A stretch of DNA of 20,456 nucleotides from CAZAMP01 sp964486455. Lineage in GTDB: Bacteria > Eisenbacteria > RBG-16-71-46 > CAZAMP01. The position numbers and the translations under genes were made by a program. Below, in pieces: positions 7,324-16,300 of the stretch (positions within the stretch are counted from its first letter, which is position 1; every line of letters begins with the position of its first letter). The DNA lies in the NCBI GenBank assembly GCA_964486455.1, contig CAZAMP010000062.1:1-20456 (forward strand), read 5' to 3'. The notes beneath the pieces are model-generated. The model was given only the letters and a program-made list of their open reading frames with translations, was not told where the DNA came from and did not search any database.

Positions 7324-8738
7324 TGACGAGCACCAAGTCGCCGGAAAGAAAGAGCCGGGTTCGGCGACCGGATCTCGACACCGTCTACACGATCAATGAG
7401 GACGGTTCGCGGAATTTCCTGCACCCCGCCGATGTGAAGGGTGTGTGGCAGGTTCGAAAGAACCTGATCTTCGCCGTCCTCCTCCTCATCTACGCGGTGC
7501 TGCCCTGGATCCGAATCGGTGGAGACCCGGCGATTCTTCTCGACCTGCCGCGGCGACAGGCGTTCCTCTTCGGAATGACCTTCACCAACCAAGATTTCTA
7601 TCTCGCCTTCTTCGTGATCACCGGCATCGGTTTCGCGCTCATCATGACGACCGCGCTCTGGGGGCGACTGTGGTGTGGATACGCGTGCCCGCAGACGGTC
7701 TTCATGGAAGGTGTGTTCCGGAGGATCGAACGCTGGATCGAAGGCCCCCGCGACGTCCGCATCCGCCGGAACCTGGGCCCACTCACGGGCGCCAAGCTCT
7801 GGCGGAAGGGCCTCAAGCACGCCATCTTCATTGCGCTTTCATTCCTGATCGCGCACGTGTTCCTGAGCTATTTCATCCCGGTGCGGGAGCTTTTCTCCGT
7901 CATGCGTGGCGGGCCGGCGGGACACTGGGCCACGTTCCTATGGACATTCTTCTGGTGGGTGACCCTCTACTTCAACTATGCGTGGTTCAGGGAGCAGACG
8001 TGTCTCATTATCTGTCCCTACGGACGTATGCAGTCGTCGCTGATCGATGATGACACGATCATCATCGGTTACGACGAGAATCGTGGCGAGCCGAGGTCAA
8101 AGGCCGCAGACGATGCGGGCGATTGCATCGATTGTTTTCGGTGCGTCGCGGTCTGTCCGACGGGGATCGATATCCGAAGCGGCCTGCAGATGGAGTGCAT
8201 CGGCTGCGCAAACTGCATCGACGCGTGCGACGACATCATGGATCGTATCGATCGTCCGCGCGGGCTCGTGCGCTACGATTCCCAGCGCGGCTTCGATGGC
8301 GAGAAGCGACGTTCGCTCTTCCGCCCGAGGGTGTTCATCTACGCGGCGCTGGGGCTTCTGGGGCTCGTGGTGGCCACCTTGGCCGTGGGGAAACGATCGG
8401 CGTTCGAGGTGCGGATGCTGCGCGCCAAGGGGCTTCCCTACGTGGTCGAAGAGACGATGGTCCGCAATCTGATCTCGCTGCGCATTCAGAACAAGGGCGC
8501 GGATGCACAGACGTACTTCATCAGGCCCGATGAAACGAGCCAGGCGGAGGAGTACGGCACGGAGTTCATTCTGTCGCAGAAACGTGTCGCGCTCGATGGA
8601 TTTGCCGACGCGCGCGTGCCCATCTTCATCAAGGTTCCGCTGGATCACTACTCGGCGCCGTTCCCGATCTCATTCACGGTCACCGACTCCGCGTCGGGGC
8701 TCGAGCGAACGGTCGAGATGAAGTTCCGGGGGCCGTAG
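7323..8738 (+). CDS. ccoG: cbb3 oxidase accessory protein CcoG (RdxA/FixG)
   Basis: A 471-residue membrane ferredoxin-like protein; CcoG proteins are reported to reduce copper for cbb3 assembly. About five membrane helices surround WCGYACPQ (Cys118, Cys122) and CLIICPYGRMQSS (Cys227, Cys231). Two [4Fe-4S] motifs follow: Cys268, 271, 274, 278 and Cys292, 295, 298, 302. The C-terminal region from about 360 is the Ig-like FixG_C domain, containing VRNLISLRIQNK. Length is usual for the family and all iron-sulphur cysteines are intact. It overlaps ccoP by one base and is the last gene of the plus-strand oxidase operon. The gene expected next in the classical ccoGHIS order, ccoH, is absent, while ccoI and ccoS lie at the front instead. 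Confidence 0.96.
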   Translation: MTSTKSPERKSRVRRPDLDTVYTINEDGSRNFLHPADVKGVWQVRKNLIFAVLLLIYAVLPWIRIGGDPAILLDLPRRQAFLFGMTFTNQDFYLAFFVITGIGFALIMTTALWGRLWCGYACPQTVFMEGVFRRIERWIEGPRDVRIRRNLGPLTGAKLWRKGLKHAIFIALSFLIAHVFLSYFIPVRELFSVMRGGPAGHWATFLWTFFWWVTLYFNYAWFREQTCLIICPYGRMQSSLIDDDTIIIGYDENRGEPRSKAADDAGDCIDCFRCVAVCPTGIDIRSGLQMECIGCANCIDACDDIMDRIDRPRGLVRYDSQRGFDGEKRRSLFRPRVFIYAALGLLGLVVATLAVGKRSAFEVRMLRAKGLPYVVEETMVRNLISLRIQNKGADAQTYFIRPDETSQAEEYGTEFILSQKRVALDGFADARVPIFIKVPLDHYSAPFPISFTVTDSASGLERTVEMKFRGP

Positions 8739-8766
8739 CGACCTACTCCGTCTGGTAAAGCCCCCG
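8727..8766. terminator. Possible shared stem between convergent ccoG and proC
   Basis: CGGGGGC (8727-8733) can pair with GCCCCCG (8760-8766) across a 26-base loop holding both stop codons of the convergent genes. There is no U-tract on either strand and the loop is long, so this is only a weak candidate for a bidirectional terminator. Confidence 0.25.
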
Positions 8767-9576
8767 CGCCTTCTCGGTCGAGATCAGTATCGCCTTGATC
8801 ATCGCTGAGCTAAATCCCTGATGCTCCATTTCGTTCAACCCTGCGATGGTGCATCCGCGCGGCGTCGTCACGCGATCGATCTGCGATTCGGGATGTTGGT
8901 TCTCGTTCAGCAAGAGCCCCGCCGCACCTTTCGCCGTCTGCGCGGCGAGGAGCAACGCTTCTTCCGGATGAAACCCGATCTCGATGCCGCCCTGTGACGC
9001 CGCGCGCACCGAGCGCAGGAAGAACGCGACGCCGCACGCGCAGAGCGCGGTGGCGGGGATCATGAGTTCTTCCGGAATAACGAGGGTTTCCCCCACGAGG
9101 TTGAATAGCTCCTTCGCCTGAGTCAGAGCGCCGTCGCTCCCATCCGCCGCGGACAGGCAGGTCATCGACTCGCCGATCGAGACCGCCGTGTTGGGCATGA
9201 CGCGCGCCGTGGGGATCTTCTTGCCGATCATCTCGCCGAGCTGGCGGATGGACACGCCGGAGACGACGGAGATGAGCTGGTGGCGCGCGGGATCGAGTGC
9301 ATCGGCGATGTCCGCGAGGAGGGCCGCTACTTGCTGAGGCTGCACGGCAATGATGATGACTTTGGCGGAGCGGACGGCGGCGACGTTGTCGGAGGTGACA
9401 TCGAAGCCGGCGGCGGCCAGATCGTCCAGCTTCTCCGCTTGCCTCCGGGTCAGAAAGATATCGCCCGGTGAGTAACCATCGGCCTGAACCCATCCTTGGG
9501 CGAGGGCGCGGCCGATGTTGCCGCATCCTAGGATCGCGAGATCCCGCGGTTTTCTATTCCCTTCATCCATCATCAT
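8743..9576 (-). CDS. proC: Pyrroline-5-carboxylate reductase
   Basis: A 277-residue cytosolic enzyme catalysing the last step of proline synthesis, NAD(P)H-dependent reduction of 1-pyrroline-5-carboxylate. The Rossmann loop GCGNIG is at residues 17-22, AVQPQQV follows the second strand (77-83), the substrate-pocket motif VMPNTAVSIGE is at 126-136, and the C-terminal signature TTPRGCTIAGL is at 237-247. Length is normal. Three tandem ATG codons begin the gene; AAGGAC lies just upstream, so any of the three could be used. It stands alone: convergent with ccoG (four bases between stops) and separated from the upstream envelope operon by 293 bases containing a hairpin, so it probably has its own promoter. 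Confidence 0.94.
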   Translation of the reverse strand: MMMDEGNRKPRDLAILGCGNIGRALAQGWVQADGYSPGDIFLTRRQAEKLDDLAAAGFDVTSDNVAAVRSAKVIIIAVQPQQVAALLADIADALDPARHQLISVVSGVSIRQLGEMIGKKIPTARVMPNTAVSIGESMTCLSAADGSDGALTQAKELFNLVGETLVIPEELMIPATALCACGVAFFLRSVRAASQGGIEIGFHPEEALLLAAQTAKGAAGLLLNENQHPESQIDRVTTPRGCTIAGLNEMEHQGFSSAMIKAILISTEKARGLYQTE

Positions 9577-9869
9577 CGTGTCCTTGCGTTAGCACTGCGG
9601 AAAAGGCGCGGCCTGTCCGAAGCCCCCGCAGTGGGTGCTTGCCATCGTTCCGGCCGATCGGTGATTGAATATGCCGGAATCCCAACGACTCGGGAAGCGT
9701 GAGTTGTCGATCATGAGCCGTGGGCGGGAAAACGGACGCCCCTGCCGCATTGACGTCAACAGAGACTTTATCGGTCAAGGCGGGCCGAATAACAAGGAGA
9801 TGTGCTGGGGGAAGGAACAGGCAACCCGCGCTCAATAGCGCGGATTGCCGCAGTGAACGAATGTTCGGA
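9577..9869. other. Intergenic region between envelope operon end and proC
   Basis: No gene is supported here. Contents seen are a strong hairpin near the end of the upstream operon (9821-9848), a 10-base palindrome TTGACGTCAA (9750-9759), and a second inverted pair CACTGCGG (9593-9600) with CCGCAGTG (9626-9633) close to the proC start. The region must supply the proC promoter, but no clear -35/-10 pair stands out. Confidence 0.6.
9821..9848 (-). terminator. Hairpin terminator candidate of the envelope operon
   Basis: Twelve-base arms 9821-9832 and 9837-9848 are complementary except for one G-U wobble, around the tetraloop CAAT (ATTG on the minus strand). The stem lies 21 bases after the stop of the last envelope gene. 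The sequence after it on the minus strand is pyrimidine-rich (CTGTTCCTTCCCCC) but lacks a true U-run. Confidence 0.55.
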
Positions 9870-10832
9870 CTATTCCAGTTCGTTTCGCGTGGCGAGGAGT
9901 GCCACGGTACCCCCGGACGGCGCATCCGGCTCCACGTTCGTGATGGGGTGGAGGCGGGATGGGTCGCCAAGAAGCCGCGTCTTCAGCGAATCGGTCAATT
10001 TTGTCGCGAGTTCATCCGCGTGTTCATACGACCTGGCTGTCACCTCGACTCGAATGGGTTGATCGAGGCGGGCCAGCTTGTTGAGCCATGTTGCGGCTTC
10101 CATCACGATGGCGGGAGCTACGGTCGAGGCGTCCGAGCGGGTCGCGCCGCCGGCTTGTATCTCGCTACCCGAGAAGAGCATTGCGATCTGGTCGCTTGCG
10201 GAAACGCGATATGGGGGAAGCTGAAAACCTTCTCCGAGGAAGTTTCGTGTGTTTCCTGCACGATCCGTCGCCTCGAACGTGTGTGAGTAGACGTATCCGG
10301 GCCGGGCCGGTGTGCCGTCCACGGCAAGGCCATCCCACGCGATTTCCTTCGGCGGCTTTCCTCGTCCTTCGAACGTTCTCACCGTCTCACCGCGTGAGTT
10401 CGCCACGGTGAGGCGCCATCCATCGACCCCTTCGACATCCGGACGAAAGCGCGCAACCGGGCCGCTCGAGAATGTCATGAGCCATGGTCGGGGCCGAAAC
10501 GGCGTGCGATCGCGCGCGGTCTCACGCAGCAAGGGCCCGATCATGTCTGGCTCACCCTGATCCAGGATGTCCATCACGCTTCCCCACTCGAGACCTGATG
10601 CCGCTCGTGGGTCAAGCGTGAGATCGAGAGTCGGCCGGTCGAACTCGATCCGAATGCGGTCCTCCCCCTGAATGGTCATCGTCCGTAAGACGGTGCCGTC
10701 TTCTCCACCCTTGAGAACCAGACCGCTGTCCGGCTCGGTTGTCGATTCCTCCGCCAGCGCCGCCGACGGCCCGATGGCCGAGGCCGGGAAGGTCAAGAGT
10801 CCCGCGACCGCGATGCACCGTAACGTCTTCAT
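9870..10832 (-). CDS. Secreted FlgD-Ig protein with degenerate OmpA-like C-terminus
   Basis: A 320-residue exported protein with a signal peptide (residues 1-27, ending AALA). Residues about 137-195 match the FlgD Ig-like fold, with GWRLTVANSRGETVRTF, IAWDGL, then Asp-Gly-x-Pro-x-x-Pro-Gly-x-Tyr. Residues about 215-318 follow the hydrophobic pattern of an OmpA/Pal C-terminal domain (IAMLFSGSEI, then PIRVEVTARSYEHADELA and TDSLKTRL). They lack the Asp and Arg that bind peptidoglycan diaminopimelate in classical members. The OmpA assignment is therefore tentative. It is the last gene of the operon, 23 bases after tonB, with GGAG seven bases before the ATG at 10832. The position resembles pal after tolA. 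A longer in-frame start at 10949 would lie inside tonB and is rejected. No enzymatic residues are recognisable. Confidence 0.75.
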   Translation of the reverse strand: MKTLRCIAVAGLLTFPASAIGPSAALAEESTTEPDSGLVLKGGEDGTVLRTMTIQGEDRIRIEFDRPTLDLTLDPRAASGLEWGSVMDILDQGEPDMIGPLLRETARDRTPFRPRPWLMTFSSGPVARFRPDVEGVDGWRLTVANSRGETVRTFEGRGKPPKEIAWDGLAVDGTPARPGYVYSHTFEATDRAGNTRNFLGEGFQLPPYRVSASDQIAMLFSGSEIQAGGATRSDASTVAPAIVMEAATWLNKLARLDQPIRVEVTARSYEHADELATKLTDSLKTRLLGDPSRLHPITNVEPDAPSGGTVALLATRNELE

Positions 10833-10855
10833 GTTCGATCTCCAGCGGGCGACTC

Positions 10856-11827
10856 TCAGTGGCCCATGATGTCGCCCAGTCGATAGTTGAACGTGATCGC
10901 GCCCCATTGCTCTAAACCGCCGGTGCCGGAAAGGGGCTCGAACCGCCACGTCAGAAGCGCGTCCGTGGCGTTTCGATCGAAATCCGGGTATCCGGATGTT
11001 CGATCGACGAGGATGTTGTCTTTGATGCGTCCGTCGGGGAGCACCCGAAACTGCAGACTGACCGAAGCCTCCACACCCTCCCGCTTTGCCCAGTTCGGAT
11101 AGGTCGGGAGTGAATATGCGGCGAGTCGGCGATCGGCGACCTGACCGGACAGAGAAACCCCGGCGAATGGATGTACCACGGTCGAGTCCCCCGGATCTCC
11201 GGTCATGCTGGCCAGCATCGGGCGCGATACTTCCGTAGGCGCCCCCGAGATCTTGGCCATCGTCATCGCGGGACCGGGTGACGTGGCGTCTCCACGACGC
11301 AGCGCGATCGCTCTTTCGGGTCCATCGCCTCCACGGGATAGATCGATCGGCTGCCCGGTGGCCACCGTTCCCGATGGGCCGCTCGCGAGGTGCGCCCGCC
11401 TCGCCGATGCTTCGGGGACGCGAACATTGAGGCCGGCCCGTTGAATAGACCCGCTCGTCTGGATCGCGCGAAGGCGGCTCTCCATGCGATCGCCGATCGC
11501 TTCGACCGATTCGATGGACGGGGCGACGTCCGCTTGGAGCTCTTCGCGCTCGAAATGCGTTTCCGGGTGGCTTACGACCGGCGTTGGCTCCACAGGCACG
11601 ACCTCAGGCTCCGGCTCCGGTGTAACCGCCAACGGCGGAGGACTCATGGGTACGAGCGCCGGATCGGCCCACGTGATCTCGATGAGATCGTCCGCCGCAT
11701 GTCCTGTGCGCTGCTGGAGTCCCAACCAGAGGACCAACGCAACATGGGCCACGACGCTCACACCGACCGCCCGCCGGATGCGCGATCGAAACGCTACGTT
11801 TTCGTCACGAACCGAAGACGTGTTCAT
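10856..11827 (-). CDS. tonB: TonB-family energy transducer
   Basis: A 323-residue protein expected to span the periplasm and pass ExbB/ExbD-derived energy to outer-membrane partners. The N-terminal anchor (about 20-38) carries Ser24-x-x-x-His28, the TonB SxxxH motif used in coupling. A proline/glutamate-rich stretch (56-89) follows, then a long low-complexity linker, then the TonB C-terminal domain at about 238-316 (LPTYPNWAKREGVEASVSLQ, then VDRTSGYPDFDRNATDALLTW). The protein is longer than E. coli TonB (239 residues), mainly through the linker. It overlaps exbD2 by four bases (ATGA), indicating coupled translation. Because the operon also encodes a PorV-like barrel and a surface protein but no TonB-dependent receptor in view, its partner may be unusual; that is inference. 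Confidence 0.9.
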   Translation of the reverse strand: MNTSSVRDENVAFRSRIRRAVGVSVVAHVALVLWLGLQQRTGHAADDLIEITWADPALVPMSPPPLAVTPEPEPEVVPVEPTPVVSHPETHFEREELQADVAPSIESVEAIGDRMESRLRAIQTSGSIQRAGLNVRVPEASARRAHLASGPSGTVATGQPIDLSRGGDGPERAIALRRGDATSPGPAMTMAKISGAPTEVSRPMLASMTGDPGDSTVVHPFAGVSLSGQVADRRLAAYSLPTYPNWAKREGVEASVSLQFRVLPDGRIKDNILVDRTSGYPDFDRNATDALLTWRFEPLSGTGGLEQWGAITFNYRLGDIMGH

Positions 11828-12249
11828 AGTTCTGACACTCCGCCCTGTTGTGTCGCGATGGCCAGGCGCAGGGCGCCCACCTCCCGCGCGTCCTGCAGAA
11901 GCCCGCGGACCGCCTCGTGGGGCGTGTCGGCATCGGCGCGAATCACCACGAGGGGGTCACCGCGTTCGCGGTCGGTGAGTCGGTGTTCGAGTAAGAGAGC
12001 AAATGTGCCATTTGTGATGACAACATCATCGATCGCGAGCTCTCCATCCTTGCCCAGCGTGATGTTGATGCGGTCTTCATCCTCAGAACCGCGTGTATCC
12101 GCGGGTGGCAGCGTGATTCCCATATCCACGACACTGAGCATCGGGGCGGTGACGAGGAGAATCAGCACGAGAACCAGTGCTACACCGATGATTGGGATGA
12201 TGTTGATACGGGCGATGGGTGCCGTCTGGGATACGAGTGTACGTTTCAT
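11824..12249 (-). CDS. ExbD/TolR-family protein lacking the transmembrane aspartate
   Basis: A 141-residue ExbD-type protein: short cytoplasmic start, one membrane helix (about 17-38) and a periplasmic domain (GITLPPADTRG, then LGKDGELAIDD and PLVVIRADADTPHEAVRGLL). Aligning the family motif N-[LI]-T-P-L-I-D-V with residues 16-23 (NIIPIIGV) puts Gly22 where the proton-carrying Asp normally sits. The codon is an unambiguous GGT. Thr is also replaced by Ile. The rest of the fold looks intact, so this is unlikely to be a simple pseudogene. The start is ATG 12249, one base after the exbD1 stop; a longer in-frame extension up to 12444 lies inside exbD1 and is rejected. It overlaps tonB by four bases. 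It probably forms a mixed ExbD pair with the preceding gene product. Confidence 0.88.
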   Translation of the reverse strand: MKRTLVSQTAPIARINIIPIIGVALVLVLILLVTAPMLSVVDMGITLPPADTRGSEDEDRINITLGKDGELAIDDVVITNGTFALLLEHRLTDRERGDPLVVIRADADTPHEAVRGLLQDAREVGALRLAIATQQGGVSEL

Positions 12250-12250
12250 T

Positions 12251-12661
12251 CTATCGGTCCATAATGGCGATCTCTCCGGCACCGGAGAGCTTGGCCTGGT
12301 CGAGAACATTGACGAAAGCACCGTGGGAGATGCCGTCCGCGCAGGCAACGATGACGCGACCGGTGGTGGACTCTTCGAGCAACTGTGGCAGTGTTTCGGA
12401 AAGCTCGGTGCGCGCAATCGCCATCTGATTGACCTCGACGACATCCTCGGAGACGAGACGGAGCTCGATCCTCGAATCCTGCTTCAGTTCGACGCTCGTC
12501 TGACCGCTCCTTCCGGACTTGCGTACGCCGATCATCGATTCAAAAGCCAGTGGCGTTGCCAGAAGCAGGATGACGACCAGAACGAGTGAAATGTCGATCA
12601 ACGGCGTGAGATTGACCTCGCTCGTGCCCTTGTCATCCTCGTTCAGCCTATTCTGAAACAT
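12251..12661 (-). CDS. exbD: ExbD/TolR-family proton channel subunit
   Basis: A 136-residue protein with one membrane helix (about 20-38) and a periplasmic domain. EVNLTPLIDISLVLVVILLL (residues 15-34) is the canonical ExbD motif, with Asp23 as the protonatable residue equivalent to Asp25 of E. coli ExbD. The periplasmic part includes VEVNQMAIARTELSETLPQL and GRVIVACADGISHGAFVNVL, typical of the family. The start is ATG 12661, 13 bases after the exbB stop, with GGCGGGG just upstream; the in-frame extension to 12787 overlaps exbB and is rejected. It is the first of two adjacent exbD genes and the only one with the key aspartate. Confidence 0.93.
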   Translation of the reverse strand: MFQNRLNEDDKGTSEVNLTPLIDISLVLVVILLLATPLAFESMIGVRKSGRSGQTSVELKQDSRIELRLVSEDVVEVNQMAIARTELSETLPQLLEESTTGRVIVACADGISHGAFVNVLDQAKLSGAGEIAIMDR

Positions 12662-12674
12662 AATCCCCGCCGTC

Positions 12675-13364
12675 CTAGGCCGCTTGCCCGCGTGAGTCGG
12701 CCGGTGTGTGTTTCGATTCGTATGCCATGCCAGCTCGTTGCCCAGGGTCCGCATCCGCGATGGCCGTCCGAATCCTCCGTGCTCCATTCTCCGCGATCGT
12801 CAACATGACGTTCATGCGGCGCGTGAAGTGGTTGTAGAGGAGAACCGCCGGCACGGCCACGATGAGACCGGCCGCGGTCGTCGTGAGTGCCTCGGCGACA
12901 CCCGCGGCCACGATCGAGGGCGCGGCCGAACCCGTGGACGCCATGTCTTGGAAGGCGCGCATGATCCCCCAGACCGTCCCGAGAAGACCGATCAGCGGCG
13001 CGATTGCGGCCATTGTGCCGAGAAACCCTAGGTTGCGCTCTAGCAGCATCTTCTGCTCGCTCAGCGCAACCATGAGACGTTCCTCGACCGCCTCCTGCGA
13101 CGGGTTGTCGCTCTCGAAGACCTTGGCGGTCACCGCACCAAGGGGATGTGGATCCGTTTCACACGCCCACGCGGCTTCCTGGGTCTCGCCGGTGCGCACC
13201 TTGTTGAGGATCCGCTCCAGCGTCGCCTGCGGATTGCCGCGGCGTTTCCAGAAATAGACGGCGCGTTCGACGACCATGGCGAGCGTGATGACGCTGCACA
13301 CGACCAAGGTCAAGAAGATCGGGCTATTCCCGATCGCTTCCGCCCAGTTGAAATTGACAGGCAT
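12675..13364 (-). CDS. exbB: ExbB/TolQ/MotA-family proton channel protein
   Basis: A 229-residue inner-membrane protein with three helices (about 14-35, 114-137 and 160-178). The diagnostic GTMAAIAPLIGLLGTVWGIM (116-135) and GVAEALTTTAAGLIVAVPAV (155-174) are present, including Glu158 and the following threonines that line the channel in ExbB/TolQ. It would form the pentameric stator around ExbD helices and use proton-motive force. GAGGAG lies seven bases before the ATG. It follows the TPR gene by 29 bases and precedes exbD1 by 13. The large cytoplasmic loop between helices 1 and 2 is of normal size. Confidence 0.95.
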   Translation of the reverse strand: MPVNFNWAEAIGNSPIFLTLVVCSVITLAMVVERAVYFWKRRGNPQATLERILNKVRTGETQEAAWACETDPHPLGAVTAKVFESDNPSQEAVEERLMVALSEQKMLLERNLGFLGTMAAIAPLIGLLGTVWGIMRAFQDMASTGSAAPSIVAAGVAEALTTTAAGLIVAVPAVLLYNHFTRRMNVMLTIAENGARRIRTAIADADPGQRAGMAYESKHTPADSRGQAA

Positions 13365-13393
13365 CTATCGTCTCCTCATTTGATCGAGCGTGA

Positions 13394-16300
13394 CTACTGA
13401 ATGATGGTCTCGAGTTGGGCCGCTCGTTCGGTGGCCGCGGAGATCAGCTCGGGGTCCGCGGCGTTCTTGCCGAGATCTCGATATGTCTCCACCGCGCGCA
13501 CCCAGTCTTCCTCTTCCTCGTACAGCATCGCGCAACGCGCAAGTGCCGACAGGCGGTAGGGGTGCTCTTTGTCCGAACAACTCGCGGCCCTCTCGTAGGC
13601 GAGAAGGGCGGCCTCAGGGCTTCCCAATCGCTCCCGACACGAACCGAGCCGATAGTGTAGTTCGACTGCCAGATCCGGGGTCGGCGCGCCACCGACGGCG
13701 CGTTCGTACTCCGTGATGGCTGCTTCCATCTGACCGGATTCCTCGCTGATGAGACCGAGCTGGTAGTTCACGTCGGTCATGCGGGTCGGATCCGTGTTCG
13801 GATCGCTCCGAACCTGCTCCAGAAGGACCATCGATTGCGCAACGTCGCCGAGGGCACGATGGCAGAGCGCCAAATTGTAAAGAGCGGCGGCGCGGGTTTC
13901 GGGTTCTGCCTCCGAATCCATGACGCCGGTGAAGTTGATGGCCGCCCGCATATAGTCGCCCTCATCGAAGCGAATCGAGCCGAGACGGAACTGAACCGTC
14001 GAGCGCAATTCGCTATCTGGGAAGAGAAAGCTGAACTGCTCGTATGCGCCTCGGGCATCCTTGGTCATTCCCGCCCTGGCATAGGAGTCGGCCATGAGAT
14101 ACTGCGCACGATCCGCCTCGGGGTAGGAGGGGAACTGGCTGACGACCCTGCGGTATTCCTCCGCCGCCTCCGCGAAGCGTTCCTCTTCGAGAAGACGCGT
14201 CGCAATCTCGAACTGCGCCTCGGCCGCGAATGAGCTCGTTGGATAGCGGGCCACGAGTTCGGCGAGAACGGTTGCGCTGTCCTCGCGCTGGCCGAGTCGA
14301 TAGAGGGCGCGCTCCATGCCTTGCTCAGCATCGCGCGCTGCCGACGTTTCCGGGAACGTCGAGGTTACACGCGAGTAGGCTTCGAGAGCTTCGGCGTCCC
14401 GCCCCTGGTTATACTCACAGTGCGCGAGCCGAAGCATGCTGGTTTCCGCGGCGGATGTGTGCGGGAAGTGCTCCAGGAGTGCCGCGTAACAACGCTTCGC
14501 GTCGTCGAATCTCTCGGCGCGAAAGTAGAGATCGCCGGCCCGGAGCCAGGTCTGCTCCGCGATGTCCGCGGTTGGGTTCCGCCTCAGGATCTCTTCCCAT
14601 CGGTCCACGGCATCGCCGTTTCGATCCAGGCGGACATAGCAGAGGCCGACCTGATAGAGCGCCAGGAGAACTTGTGCATCGCCGGGGAAGCTGATGAGAA
14701 ATTGCTCGTAGGCCTCCGCGGCATCCTGATATTGCTTCCGATTGAAGAGAATGTGTGCCTTGTTCAAATGAGCGCCGCTGAGGGCTTCCGCGCCGCCGTT
14801 GACGCCGTACCGCGAGAGCATTGACTGCTCGATCTCGATGGCGAGGTCGTCGTGACCCTGCTGCGCGTACACCCATGCCAAGAGGCGATTTGCCGGGACG
14901 CTGATCCGCGTCTCCGGATACTCGTTGATCAGGTCTTCCAGGACGGACTGCGCGTCTGCATAGCGCCCCTGAGAGGCCAGTGCATCGGCGTCGATCAGGA
15001 GCGCGTGGGCGCGCCATTCGGATCGACTAGGGGGCATCTTCTCCAGCATCAGGTGAGGGGCTCCGGATAGTTGACCGAGATCGCCCGCGCGATGATAGGA
15101 GAGCATGAGAAGACAGAGAGCGGCTTCGACGAGCTCCTGGTGCTCGGGCGAGGCAAAGGCATACGTCTCGCTATCCCCGGTCTGCGCGTAGCGATCCAAC
15201 ACGAGCTGGAAGTAGTTGGCGGCGGACAGTGGCTGCCCTTGCTCCAATAGCCCGACGCCGGCCAGATAGGCAGCGGCCGGCGCCTCCGGGGCCATGGAGT
15301 ATCCGGAAACGACCGCCTCATACGTGCTGGTCGCATCGTGCTGCCGGCCGAGAGCGTCGAGGCTTCGGCCGATGCGGTATTGCGCGCGCGCGGCCAACGA
15401 GTGCTGAAAGTACTGCGTCAGCACACGGCTGAATTCGATGATGGCCTCATCGTGGCTCTCCTCGGTGAAAAGGACTTCTCCAAGAAGAAACTGTGCGCGG
15501 GCACCGAAGTCGGTGCCGGCGTGTTGCTCGGTGATATCGCGAAGCAGTCCGGTTGCCATGGAGGCGTCGCCATCCAGAAATACGCAGACAGCGTGACGGA
15601 GAGCGGCCTCGGCCACCGTCACGGCGTCCGTAGCGTTGGCGGCCGCCTGCGCATACTCCTCCGCGGCACTTCGGTAGGCGCCGCTGGCGAGGAAGATGCC
15701 GGCCTTTGCCAGCATCGCCTCGTCGGCGAGACCGGAGTTCGGAAACCGTGTCGTGACGTCTTGGTACGCCGCGGCTGCTCGGAGAGCGTCTCCGTTCGCA
15801 TCTAGGCACATTGCGCGAAGGTAGACCGAAGCCGCCGTTGTCTGCGTTTCGCCAAGGAACGTGATCGCTTTGTCGAGGCTTCCATGGTGGTATGCGATCG
15901 TGGCGGCCAGCAGCGCCACACGTGGATCATCCTCCATCCAAATGAACTCGTCTCGAAGGGCATTCAGTCCGTCTTCGGCCTCGGACAAGTGGCCGCGCCG
16001 AAGCGCATTCCAACAGCGGGCGAGCCGGATCTCCGGAAGCAGTGAACCGTCCGCTGCGTCTCGTTCGAGTTCCGCCAAATCGCGATGCGCGTCATCGATC
16101 TGTCCGCTTGCTTCCTTTGATGCGGCTCCAGCAATCGCGGCGTCATCGGCGAAGAGGCGGCCGCGCGCCTTCTCGGCCTTTCGGAAGAACTCCTCCGCCC
16201 CGAGGTAATCACCGAGGGCGTACCGGATCTCTCCGGAAAGAAAATGGGCGGCGCCACGTTCGTCATCGGACAGCTCCGAATCGATCATGGCGTCGAGAGT

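Noticed and set aside
9563..9970. Small minus-strand frame covering the gap before proC
   Set aside because: It overlaps both the proC start and the end of the upstream gene, has no matching ribosome binding site and no recognisable sequence features.
11824..12249. ExbD2 as a pseudogene because of the missing aspartate
   Set aside because: The frame, the membrane helix, the periplasmic motifs and the coupled start and stop with its neighbours are all intact, so specialisation is more likely than decay.
12250..12444. Extended N-terminus of ExbD2 into exbD1
   Set aside because: The extra residues are serine/proline-rich noise from another frame of exbD1; ATG 12249 gives the normal short cytoplasmic start before the helix.
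11390..12589. 399-codon plus-strand open frame across tonB and the exbD genes
   Set aside because: It overlaps three well-supported minus-strand genes and shows no recognisable domain.
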